Shown: positions 1 through 5,259, counted from the first letter of the stretch. The stretch: DNA of 5,259 bases from a bacterium (GCA_024233545.1 JACKPL010000019.1:1-5259); one strand, 5' to 3'. The notes: generated by a model from the letters alone, not told the origin. Translations and numbers: made by a program.

Positions 1-275
1 TGCTTTCCATGTTTTTCACCCTAGCCCTCTCCACCTATGCAATCTACACCAAACATGCAGGGACCGAACACGCCCGCGCCAAAATCCTCAAAGAAGTGGG
101 CATGATGGTACTCACGCTTGTCATCGTTATTTTCCTCGGTGGGATTGCATCCATGCTGGCGAATGCCCAAGTGGGTTTGCGGTGGGGCGTGACGGCAGGA
201 TTGGTCTCAGCCATTGCTGCGAGTTTTGGGGTAGGGTATCTTGTCCGCAAGGGGATGGGGCGGTTGGCGAAGTAA
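1..275 (+). CDS. Small multi-pass membrane protein, cassette 1 copy (5' end outside window)
   Basis: This is the 3' part of a gene whose reading frame is already open at the left edge. The ATG at 9 lies at the position of residue 35 in the complete copy at 2635-3003, so the true start is about 90-100 bases upstream of the window. From that point 72 of 88 residues match the complete copy with no gaps, ending at the equivalent stop codon. The visible part contains the end of the second predicted membrane helix, a basic loop (YTKHAGTEHARAKILK), a third helix (about VLTLVIVIFLGGIASML) and a fourth (about AGLVSAIAASFGVGYLV), with a basic tail ending RLAK. The positive-inside rule puts the loop and tail in the cytoplasm. 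I do not recognise the family. Size and topology resemble a holin, but no holin family signature was confirmed. The downstream gene starts nine bases after the stop and in the same frame. Confidence 0.85.
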   Translation, partial: LSMFFTLALSTYAIYTKHAGTEHARAKILKEVGMMVLTLVIVIFLGGIASMLANAQVGLRWGVTAGLVSAIAASFGVGYLVRKGMGRLAK

Positions 276-394
276 GAAGCGGAGATGGACAAGGTGAAAC
301 CTGTCACACCGTGTGAGGCGTCCAGTTACTTGGATAAGGAGGAGGAGACGTGGCTGAAGGGGGTGGCGAGTCAAGGGGCGTGGGCGGCTGTCAA
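18..394 (+). repeat. Conserved cassette core, copy A (shortened)
   Basis: Direct repeat of the block at 2746-3388. It covers the 3' part of the membrane gene and the first ~36 codons of the effector gene. Positions 18-275 align with 2746-3003 without gaps, and 285-394 align with 3279-3388 with six mismatches in 110 bases. Copy A lacks the 266 bases found at 3004-3269 in copy B. Similarity stops abruptly at about 394, where the amidase-like sequence begins. The true left end may lie slightly before the window. The block is GC-rich against AT-rich flanks. Confidence 0.9.
276..284 (+). other. Deletion or insertion breakpoint between cassette cores
   Basis: The nine bases GAAGCGGAG lie between the membrane-gene stop (273-275) and the effector ATG (285). 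They align with GAATCGGAG at 3270-3278, which encodes residues 90-92 of the cassette 2 effector. The 266 bases of cassette 2 between its membrane-gene stop and that point (3004-3269) are missing here. In cassette 1 the two genes are therefore in the same frame, separated by a single TAA. Confidence 0.8.
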
Positions 395-1385
395 GGAAAA
401 GGAGGAAAAGGCGGTAAGCGGTGGAAAGTCGCTGGCTATGCCTACCAGCCAAAGTGATGGTTGGTTACTCAATTATGAACGAGAAGCTGCACTGGAAATG
501 CATAGAATCGGTGAGCAGAATCCAAACTTCACTTTTGGTGATATTGTGGCGACTCTTGCATTACGGAAATTCGGAACAAACGATCCTAATTATTTTCGTT
601 TTGATTTTGATAACGATAATTGGGGCGGGGTCGATTTTCCGGGACAAAGTAATTGCTCAAATTTTCTATCCCAAATCTGGTGGCAAGCAGGCATTAGGTT
701 TCCTTCAGAGGGAGATCAAATTTGGGATGGGCAATACCTTCAAAGAACGCCGGAAGGGATCTTTCGCTTTACAAACAACCAACAAAATCACAATAAGTTA
801 CAAACATGGTATCAAACCCCGAAACAACAGGCATTGTTTTCAAACAATCATGGTGAATTCCGTATTGTTTATGAAAATATTGTGACACCTCCAAATGCAT
901 TAAGAAACAATTTAAGCTTTGGAGAAATTATAGATAGGTATCCGCAGATATTTCAGAATGGAAGTGCTGTGTTTTATTATGATAGCTCTTATGAGGATTG
1001 GAGTCACACAGGGGTAATTGTCAGGCAGCCACTTCCAAGTACAAATCTACTTTATCCTGACTCCCCAACTGTTGGAAATCGCCCTGCTGTAGTTGAACAA
1101 GATGGTTGGTTCGATTACATTCTTGATGAAAAAGGATATCTTATTAGAAATCCCGATCCCGTCCGCCAGATTCGCTCAATTGATGATACGCCAAATCAGA
1201 ATCTTACGCAAATCTCCATAGTTCCTTCTGCTCTAATTGAACCAAGATTGTACAATTTAGATACTTCGACATTGCCAACCACATCTACTAATGATGGAAA
1301 TACATGTTTTGTAGTAGATCAAGGTGGAACAGGTGAGTATTCCTTGTTGTATTGCCCTGAAAGTCAGCCTGGGGTAATGCCATGA
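285..1385 (+). CDS. Effector-like protein with putative Amidase_6/CHAP-like cysteine hydrolase domain
   Basis: The protein has 366 residues. Residues 1-36 are nearly identical to residues 93-128 of the 449-residue protein in cassette 2 (MDKVKPVTP, then ASSYLDKEEETWLKG). After a short Lys/Glu linker the rest is unrelated. Residues about 64-250 resemble the putative amidase domain Amidase_6, a papain/NlpC-like cysteine hydrolase fold: YEREAALEMH at 64-73, a GQSNCSNFLSQ motif with candidate nucleophile Cys124, WYQTP at 175-179, and GSAVFYYDSS leading to WSHTGVIV with candidate His241. Family members are usually cell-wall or peptide amidases; the substrate here is inferred. There is no signal peptide. 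The start has no well-spaced ribosome binding site (GGAG abuts the ATG), so initiation probably depends on termination of the upstream gene, and no other start codon lies between that stop and 285. Compared with cassette 2 it lacks the first 92 residues. It overlaps the next gene by ATGA. Amidase_6-like identity is moderately sure; a toxin role is inference. Confidence 0.8.
   Translation: MDKVKPVTPCEASSYLDKEEETWLKGVASQGAWAAVKEKEEKAVSGGKSLAMPTSQSDGWLLNYEREAALEMHRIGEQNPNFTFGDIVATLALRKFGTNDPNYFRFDFDNDNWGGVDFPGQSNCSNFLSQIWWQAGIRFPSEGDQIWDGQYLQRTPEGIFRFTNNQQNHNKLQTWYQTPKQQALFSNNHGEFRIVYENIVTPPNALRNNLSFGEIIDRYPQIFQNGSAVFYYDSSYEDWSHTGVIVRQPLPSTNLLYPDSPTVGNRPAVVEQDGWFDYILDEKGYLIRNPDPVRQIRSIDDTPNQNLTQISIVPSALIEPRLYNLDTSTLPTTSTNDGNTCFVVDQGGTGEYSLLYCPESQPGVMP
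1371..1374 (+). promoter_or_regulatory. Ribosome binding site for the propeller gene
   Basis: GGGG lies seven bases before the ATG at 1382, inside the end of the amidase-like gene. It supports this start, which overlaps the upstream stop as ATGA. Confidence 0.5.
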
Positions 1386-2638
1386 ACAAGAAAAATATTA
1401 TATTGGTAACTGTATTAGTGCTTTGTATACTGTTTGTCTTGTTTGTTGAAAGTTTCGACAAACAAAGCACTTCTGATTACATACTCCAAGAGACAGGTTT
1501 AGTGACAAATATTGAAGAAACGTTAGATGTTTCCGATTCGAAAGAACCAGTCTCTATCATTCCCTCATACCCAACTTTAGATAATGCCAGCGTTTCTGGA
1601 AAAATTGCCTATTGGGATATTAATCAACATGCTCTTGTAATCGCAGATGCAGATTTTACCGACCAGTTATTGATTCCTTATAATACAAAAAAAGGGCTTG
1701 TTCCTAATTTTTCCATTTCTCTTCAGTGGGCGCCAGATGGGGAGATGATAGCTTTCGGTTGTTTAGATGCAGCCAATAATGATTTGGCAGGAATTTGTAT
1801 TCTTGACCTTCTCGAATATATAAAAAACAATAAAGGCGAAGATATATCAAAAAATATAGATTTGATTGAATTGCCTTATGGATATATTACGGACAGGTTT
1901 AATTCTCGAATTACTTCGTTAGAATGGACTTACAATGGAGATTATATTGTACTTACACCATTTTGTTTGTTGGATGTGGATAAAGCAGACCTTGGCTGTT
2001 CAAATCAACAAGAAATTACTTCAAACAATAGTTTATTTCTTGAAAATGCGTATTACATTGCCCCGTCACCAGCAGATCCGAATCTATGGGCAGTTTCCGT
2101 TGAAAATCAACTCTACTTAGGCGATCCTGCTGGCGAAGATTTTCAGCTTATTGAAACTGAAAAATCAAGTCGCTTTGTTGCTGTTTCGTGGTCACATGAT
2201 GGAGAGCAAATTGCTTTTCTTTCCGAATCTAATATGACAAGCAGCAAAAACACCTCGTCGCTTGGAGTTATTAGCAAAAATGGGGTAAATCTTAATAAGA
2301 TGCTCGCTGTTATTGATTTGAAAGACAGAATTGACCCTAATCTTGTTATTACCCAGCAGAGCCCAATCATTTTAGGTAACTTTACTCATATAAACAGGTA
2401 CCCTCCTCGCCAAAATTTGTCTTGGTCACCCGATAATCGTTATATAGCTTTAAGTGTTTTTTACTACTTTCTAAAAATGGATCCGGTTTTGCTTGATGCT
2501 GCTGGAATATTCTATTTTGATACTAACTCAGAAAAATTATTGCCTGCAAAAGTTGACTTTAAAGACCTTCAACTTTATGCTTCTCCTGATTGGTATGCCT
2601 GCAATGACATTGAGAATGTTTGTGAGTTGTACAAATGA
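1382..2638 (+). CDS. Membrane-anchored TolB/PD40-type beta-propeller protein (possible partner/immunity protein)
   Basis: The protein has 418 residues. Residues 4-23 form one hydrophobic segment after MNKKN, typical of an uncleaved signal anchor, so the rest should lie outside the cytoplasmic membrane. The body carries repeated blades of the WD40-like PD40/TolB type: LQWAPDGEMIAF (114-125), LEWTYNGDYIVL (180-191), VSWSHDGEQIAF (268-279) and LSWSPDNRYIAL (346-357). Weaker blades are seen near 72-89, 236-251 and 398-404. Such propellers are binding platforms rather than enzymes, and no catalytic motif is visible. The start at 1382 overlaps the stop of the amidase-like gene (ATGA) and is preceded by GGGG seven bases upstream. 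It is AT-rich like the preceding C-terminal domain, and has no counterpart in cassette 2, where an unrelated anchored protein takes the same slot. That position suggests it binds or neutralises the amidase-like protein outside the membrane. This is inference; it could also be a sensor or substrate-binding lipid-side protein. Confidence 0.85.
   Translation: MNKKNIILVTVLVLCILFVLFVESFDKQSTSDYILQETGLVTNIEETLDVSDSKEPVSIIPSYPTLDNASVSGKIAYWDINQHALVIADADFTDQLLIPYNTKKGLVPNFSISLQWAPDGEMIAFGCLDAANNDLAGICILDLLEYIKNNKGEDISKNIDLIELPYGYITDRFNSRITSLEWTYNGDYIVLTPFCLLDVDKADLGCSNQQEITSNNSLFLENAYYIAPSPADPNLWAVSVENQLYLGDPAGEDFQLIETEKSSRFVAVSWSHDGEQIAFLSESNMTSSKNTSSLGVISKNGVNLNKMLAVIDLKDRIDPNLVITQQSPIILGNFTHINRYPPRQNLSWSPDNRYIALSVFYYFLKMDPVLLDAAGIFYFDTNSEKLLPAKVDFKDLQLYASPDWYACNDIENVCELYK
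1417..1471 (+). repeat. Inverted repeat inside the 5' end of the propeller gene
   Basis: The ten-base arm AGTGCTTTGT (1417-1426) is the exact reverse complement of ACAAAGCACT (1462-1471). Nested inside, TTGTC (1434-1438) can pair with GACAA (1457-1461), and the loop region holds the small palindrome GAAAGTTTC (1448-1456). The transcript could fold into an interrupted hairpin starting about 35 bases after the start codon. It lacks a GC-rich stem and a following U-run, so it is not a standard terminator. It could damp translation of the partner gene or be chance. Confidence 0.45.
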
Positions 2639-3003
2639 AAAAATACACACCATTCATTTTTGTTTTGCTGTTTCTGCTCGCTTTACTCTCTATTGCACTA
2701 TTTCCAGCATTCAGCTCTATTTTAGGGACAATTACCCTTCTCCTTACCCTCTCCCTTTCCACTTACACCATCTACACCAAACATACAGGGACCGAACACG
2801 CCCGCGCCAAAATCCTCAAGGATGTGGGAGTGATGGTACTTACGCTTGTAAGCGTCATCTTCCTTGGTGGGATTGCGTCCATGCTGGCGAATGCCCAAGT
2901 GGGCTTACGCTTTGGTGAACTTGCGGGATTATTATCAGCGATTGCGGCGAGTTTTGGGGTGGGGTATCTTGTCCGCGTGGGGGTGGGGCGGTTGGCGGGG
3001 TAA
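2635..3003 (+). CDS. Small four-helix membrane protein, complete copy in cassette 2
   Basis: The protein has 122 residues and is the only complete copy of the repeated membrane gene. Predicted helices lie at about residues 6-24, 28-46, 65-84 and 95-114. The basic stretch between helices 2 and 3 (TKHTGTEHARAKILK) and the basic C-terminal tail predict that both ends face the cytoplasm. Residues about 38-122 are conserved with the cassette 1 copy. The first ~30 residues are hydrophobic in both this copy and the one starting at 5166, but differ in most positions. The start overlaps the propeller gene by ATGA, and the stop TAA shares a base with the ATG of the next gene (TAATG), so it is translationally coupled on both sides. 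Function is unknown. Small size, four helices and position before hydrolase-like genes that lack signal peptides suggest a holin-like or export role. This is inference without a recognised family. Confidence 0.88.
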   Translation: MKKYTPFIFVLLFLLALLSIALFPAFSSILGTITLLLTLSLSTYTIYTKHTGTEHARAKILKDVGVMVLTLVSVIFLGGIASMLANAQVGLRFGELAGLLSAIAASFGVGYLVRVGVGRLAG

Positions 3004-3388
3004 TGCTCACGTCCCTGCTCGGTGCGACTTTGGCGGAGTGGCAAAAGAAGCGCGAGGAGGAGGATGCCGCTAGACGAGCATCCATGCAAAACAGCGGAGG
3101 CGAAGAAGAAGATGATAGACCGAGAAAGAAGACGCCGGGACAGATTGCCTACGAAAAAAAGCAGCAGCAGAAGCGGATCGTAGCAGAGTCACAGGCATTG
3201 ATGAATCAAAAGAAGGCGACGCAGCAAGCTCAAAGTAAGATTGCCAAAGACAAGAACCTCGCCAAAGCCGAATCGGAGATGGACAAGGTGAAGCCTGTCA
3301 CGCCGTATGTGGCGTCCAGTTACCTGGATAAGGAGGAGGAGACGTGGCTGAAGGGGGTGGCGAGTCAAGGGGCGTGGGCGGCGGTCAA
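2746..3388 (+). repeat. Conserved cassette core, copy B (full)
   Basis: Counterpart of the block at 18-394. It contains codons ~38-122 of the membrane gene and codons 1-128 of the 449-residue effector gene, including the charged stalk that copy A lacks. Its left boundary lies inside the membrane gene, after the first helix and within the second, and its right boundary lies inside the effector gene. Homologous exchange between cores would therefore swap an effector C-terminus, its partner gene and the N-terminus of the next membrane gene as one piece. Confidence 0.88.
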
Positions 3389-4352
3389 CGCGCGGGAGGA
3401 GGCGAAGAAGGCAGAGCAGGAACGACTGAATAATGTCTACGCAGCACGATGGGCAGGGTTAGCGTCCGTGGCGCAGGAGAATAACGGGGGTTTGCTATCT
3501 ATGCTTTGGAATGCGAGTATATCTGCTTTAGGAACCATTGCATCGCCATTGAAGAATATATATTCGAATAAAGGCGACAATCCAACAGTTGGAGAAACAT
3601 TAGTTCCTCGACCTTCAAGGTGGACGATTTACTACCTCCCTGATCAAGCTGTTATGAAGACTTATCTTGCGGCATCGATAAATGTCCAATCTGATGGGAA
3701 AAATGTTGATGAGAAGGACAAAAACTCTCATTTAGGACCTGCCCAATTAAGTAGAAATGAGTTGGATACTCCCTATAAAACAGGTTTTAATGATGACGGG
3801 AGTATATGTGAAAGGGCAAATTGTCGTGGTTATGGTTTAGGTCTGCCAGGTGAAGATCCAAATGATAATGTTACAGCTGTTCGAGGTATGGGCAGGCGTA
3901 TTCAACAGGTTTTTGATAGAGCTGAAAACCTAAGCGAGAAATACAATATTATATTGACGAATACTGATAAATATATTATTGCTGCTATGGCTCAGAACGG
4001 GCCTGGTTTCGATTACAACGATATTAATAGGGTAATGACACCTGAAAATGGTTTTATTACGGATAGTCAAATAAACTGGGAAGCATATTTTGAAGTTAAG
4101 CAGGGCGAATGGGAAGAGAGGGTGAATCAGGCTAACAAGAATCCGCTTACTAAGGAAAGCGCAGAAGTAATCCTTTATAACAGTTTGTTTTTTACTAATG
4201 GCGCTGATTTTGACACAAGATATAGCCTCGAAAAATTTTATGACGAAACATCCAATTTAGAAGATAAAGGTTACTCTCTGCCGCAAGATTTGGATATTGA
4301 GAGAATTAAAGAATTAATAACGAATGATCTGTCTACAGGGGTGAGGGAATGA
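3003..4352 (+). CDS. Effector-like protein: charged stalk, conserved linker, possible lysozyme-like C-terminal domain
   Basis: The protein has 449 residues. Residues about 11-92 are very rich in Lys, Glu, Gln and Ala (for example EWQKKREEEDAARR) and are probably helical or coiled coil. Residues 93-128 are the segment shared with the amidase-like protein of cassette 1. Residues 129-200 are a linker with a mildly hydrophobic patch near 163-180. The C-terminal domain (about 205-449) is unrelated to cassette 1. Two short stretches recall lysozyme or soluble lytic transglycosylase folds: SHLGPAQLS (242-250), like the GxxGLMQI turn, and YIIAAMAQNGPGF (324-336), like the AAYNAGPG motif. A clear catalytic Glu at the usual distance before the first motif is not obvious; Glu237 is the nearest candidate, with Asp231, Asp236 and Asp239 close by. 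A Cys pair (269, 274) may form a disulfide. No signal peptide is seen. Start: ATG overlapping the stop of the membrane gene. It ends with ATGA into the next gene. The lysozyme-like call is tentative. Confidence 0.8.
   Translation: MLTSLLGATLAEWQKKREEEDAARRASMQNSGGEEEDDRPRKKTPGQIAYEKKQQQKRIVAESQALMNQKKATQQAQSKIAKDKNLAKAESEMDKVKPVTPYVASSYLDKEEETWLKGVASQGAWAAVNAREEAKKAEQERLNNVYAARWAGLASVAQENNGGLLSMLWNASISALGTIASPLKNIYSNKGDNPTVGETLVPRPSRWTIYYLPDQAVMKTYLAASINVQSDGKNVDEKDKNSHLGPAQLSRNELDTPYKTGFNDDGSICERANCRGYGLGLPGEDPNDNVTAVRGMGRRIQQVFDRAENLSEKYNIILTNTDKYIIAAMAQNGPGFDYNDINRVMTPENGFITDSQINWEAYFEVKQGEWEERVNQANKNPLTKESAEVILYNSLFFTNGADFDTRYSLEKFYDETSNLEDKGYSLPQDLDIERIKELITNDLSTGVRE
4338..4347 (+). promoter_or_regulatory. 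Ribosome binding region for the 265-residue partner gene
   Basis: A purine-rich stretch (GGGGTGAGGG) directly precedes the ATG at 4349. The GGGGTGA part is spaced about four bases from the start, so initiation is probably helped by coupling to the terminating upstream gene. Confidence 0.5.
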
Positions 4353-5146
4353 AAAGACAAACTTGGTTGATTTATCTGTTAGTTCTTGCCATAGTCTGCG
4401 CTTGTGGTTTTGTTCTATTACGTTATTTGTGGGGCATAATAATGGGGATGTCGGGGCAAATGGATCCACTTGATAATCCTCCTGTATCAGGCGGGGAGTA
4501 TTACGAAATAGAGCCTGACGAGATTTTGACAGATATTGCAAATGGCAAAAAAGACATTTTTCGTTTCTATGAGGAAAGGGAAATTATCCCGGATCATCCA
4601 CCGGGTAGTTTTGCGTGGACTTCAGCAGATTATTTTGTAATTGCTAGCTCTCACCGTGTATACCGAACTAGGGAATTTACTAGTGGGGGATGGAAGTTGT
4701 TTGCCCCTGGATCCTTTGAGATTGACCAATGCGGGGACGATATGCTGGGGTTTGATCGTGCAACGATTATTTTCTATAAACGTGAGGCAAAGTCGTTTCC
4801 AGTTTTGTATATGGAGATTCGCCCATTAAGAGAAGCCATATACTCTGTAAATATAGAATATGCTCGTATACCAGAGGTCACCTTTTTTGATAAATTCTTT
4901 AATAACCCCGATGCCTCTTTTCAAGAGGCTTTATCAGTTCAGGGCGCCATTACTGCGGATGAAGCGTTGCAAATTGCAGAAGAGGCAGGTGGGGCAGAAC
5001 TACGGCAACGATTATCTAATAATTGCCGAATACGCATTTCATACTTCACAGATGATTGGGTAGTTATGTATTACCAAGGGATGGATTTCTTATTAAAAGT
5101 TGATATTGATGCCAAAGATGGCACATACAAAATTGATTACAAATAA
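4349..5146 (+). CDS. Membrane-anchored protein with possible PepSY-like C-terminus (possible partner/immunity protein)
   Basis: The protein has 265 residues. Residues about 7-33 are hydrophobic after MKRQ and look like a signal anchor. Cys19 sits after V-C-A, a poor lipobox, and the hydrophobic run continues past it, so an uncleaved anchor is more likely than a lipoprotein. The remaining ~230 residues would be extracytoplasmic. Residues about 201-262 (ITADEALQIAEEAGG, then DDWVVMYY and KVDIDAKDGTYK) follow the pattern of PepSY-like domains, known mainly as inhibitory or propeptide-like modules: helix, strand with W-x-V, and a final strand with a DxxDG-like turn. The middle part (about 85-190) is not recognised. 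It occupies the same slot as the propeller gene of cassette 1 but is unrelated to it. The start overlaps the 449-residue gene by ATGA and has a purine-rich ribosome binding region just upstream. A role as inhibitor or immunity partner of the preceding protein is inferred from position and localisation. Confidence 0.85.
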   Translation: MKRQTWLIYLLVLAIVCACGFVLLRYLWGIIMGMSGQMDPLDNPPVSGGEYYEIEPDEILTDIANGKKDIFRFYEEREIIPDHPPGSFAWTSADYFVIASSHRVYRTREFTSGGWKLFAPGSFEIDQCGDDMLGFDRATIIFYKREAKSFPVLYMEIRPLREAIYSVNIEYARIPEVTFFDKFFNNPDASFQEALSVQGAITADEALQIAEEAGGAELRQRLSNNCRIRISYFTDDWVVMYYQGMDFLLKVDIDAKDGTYKIDYK

Positions 5147-5150
5147 ATGC

Positions 5151-5156
5151 AGGGAG
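5151..5156 (+). promoter_or_regulatory. Ribosome binding site for the third membrane gene
   Basis: AGGGAG lies nine bases before the ATG at 5166. It favours this start over the ATG at 5147, which opens only a four-codon frame (MQGD) before a stop. Confidence 0.65.
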
Positions 5157-5165
5157 ATTGAACAA

Positions 5166-5259
5166 ATGAGCAACAAGCTGGTTATTGTTTTACTTGCGCT
5201 TTCCCTTTTGTCTATTGTATTTTTCTGGATAAGTCCACTTCTTACTTCTATCTTTGGGA
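5166..5259 (+). CDS. Small membrane protein, start of a third cassette copy (3' end outside window)
   Basis: An open frame starts at ATG 5166 and runs off the right edge after 31 codons. The protein begins MSNKLVIVLLALSLLSIVFF and ends in SPLLTSIFG. It aligns without gaps with the first 31 residues of the complete membrane protein at 2635 (both start with a polar or basic N-terminus, then a hydrophobic helix, then a Pro in the turn, and the I-x-G motif falls at the same residues), although identity is modest. It is preceded by AGGGAG at 5151-5156, nine bases before the ATG, a good ribosome binding site. It lies 19 bases after the preceding stop, the position where a membrane gene is expected if the cassette repeats. 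The conserved part of the family would lie beyond the window, so the homology is probable rather than certain. Confidence 0.72.
   Translation, partial: MSNKLVIVLLALSLLSIVFFWISPLLTSIFG

Noticed and set aside
44..307. Antisense open frame that has a close relative at 2772-3089, giving the look of a conserved reverse-strand gene
   Set aside because: Both are shadows of the repeated membrane gene. The similarity follows from the sense-strand conservation, the products are low-complexity and Pro/Arg-rich, and no ribosome binding site is evident.
421..885. 154-codon open frame in another frame within the amidase-like gene
   Set aside because: It lies wholly inside the 366-residue gene, which carries recognisable motifs across the same stretch. 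The alternative product shows no domain pattern.
2493..2918. 141-codon open frame spanning the propeller/membrane gene border
   Set aside because: It overlaps two well-supported genes in another frame and has no counterpart at the corresponding place in cassette 1.
4349..4408. Lipoprotein signal with Cys19
   Set aside because: The residues before Cys19 (V-C-A) are a poor lipobox, and the hydrophobic stretch continues well past the cysteine, as in a signal anchor.
5144..5166. Possible terminator or promoter between cassettes 2 and 3
   Set aside because: The 19-base gap is too short and has no hairpin plus T-run and no -35/-10 pair. It is better explained by a ribosome binding site.
1..5259. 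Mobile element or integron-type cassette array
   Set aside because: Repeated cassettes suggested this, but no transposase or integrase, terminal inverted repeats or attC-like sites were seen, and the genes overlap rather than being separated by recombination sites.

Overview
The window holds seven same-strand genes, packed end to end, that form a repeating cassette. Two cassettes are almost complete and a third begins at the right edge. Each cassette has three genes: (a) a small multi-pass membrane protein of about 122 residues; (b) an 'effector-like' protein with a conserved N-terminal segment and an unrelated C-terminal domain in each cassette; (c) an N-terminally membrane-anchored partner protein, also unrelated between cassettes. 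No transposase, RNA gene, CRISPR array or confident promoter or terminator was seen. No gap between genes exceeds 19 bases.

Cassette 1 (1-2638) contains the 3' part of the membrane gene, a 366-residue protein with a putative Amidase_6/CHAP-like cysteine hydrolase domain, and a 418-residue anchored TolB/PD40-type beta-propeller protein. Cassette 2 (2635-5146) contains a complete membrane gene, a 449-residue protein with a charged N-terminal stalk and a possible lysozyme-like C-terminal domain, and a 265-residue anchored protein with a possible PepSY-like C-terminus. Cassette 3 starts at 5166 with a new membrane gene that runs off the window.

The membrane gene and the N-terminal part of the effector gene are conserved between cassettes: 72 of 88 aligned residues are identical in the membrane protein, and 104 of 110 bases in the shared effector segment. 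They are also visibly GC-rich. The effector C-termini and the partner genes are AT-rich and unrelated. This is the architecture known from Rhs, CdiA and other polymorphic toxin systems: a conserved carrier, a swappable C-terminal domain and a dedicated neighbour. My working hypothesis is a polymorphic, envelope-acting effector array, with a holin-like membrane protein, peptidoglycan-hydrolase-like effector tips, and extracytoplasmic partner proteins acting as immunity or inhibitor proteins. The arrangement and the repeat are seen directly. The domain calls are pattern recognition. The toxin/immunity role is inference.

The organism cannot be fixed from this sequence. The style (GC-rich shared parts, Amidase_6-like and PD40-like proteins, single-pass anchored proteins) would suit an environmental bacterium such as a member of the Chloroflexota (Anaerolineae), but this is a weak guess. 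Nearly all genes overlap their neighbours by 1 or 4 bases, so they are probably transcribed as one unit and translationally coupled.
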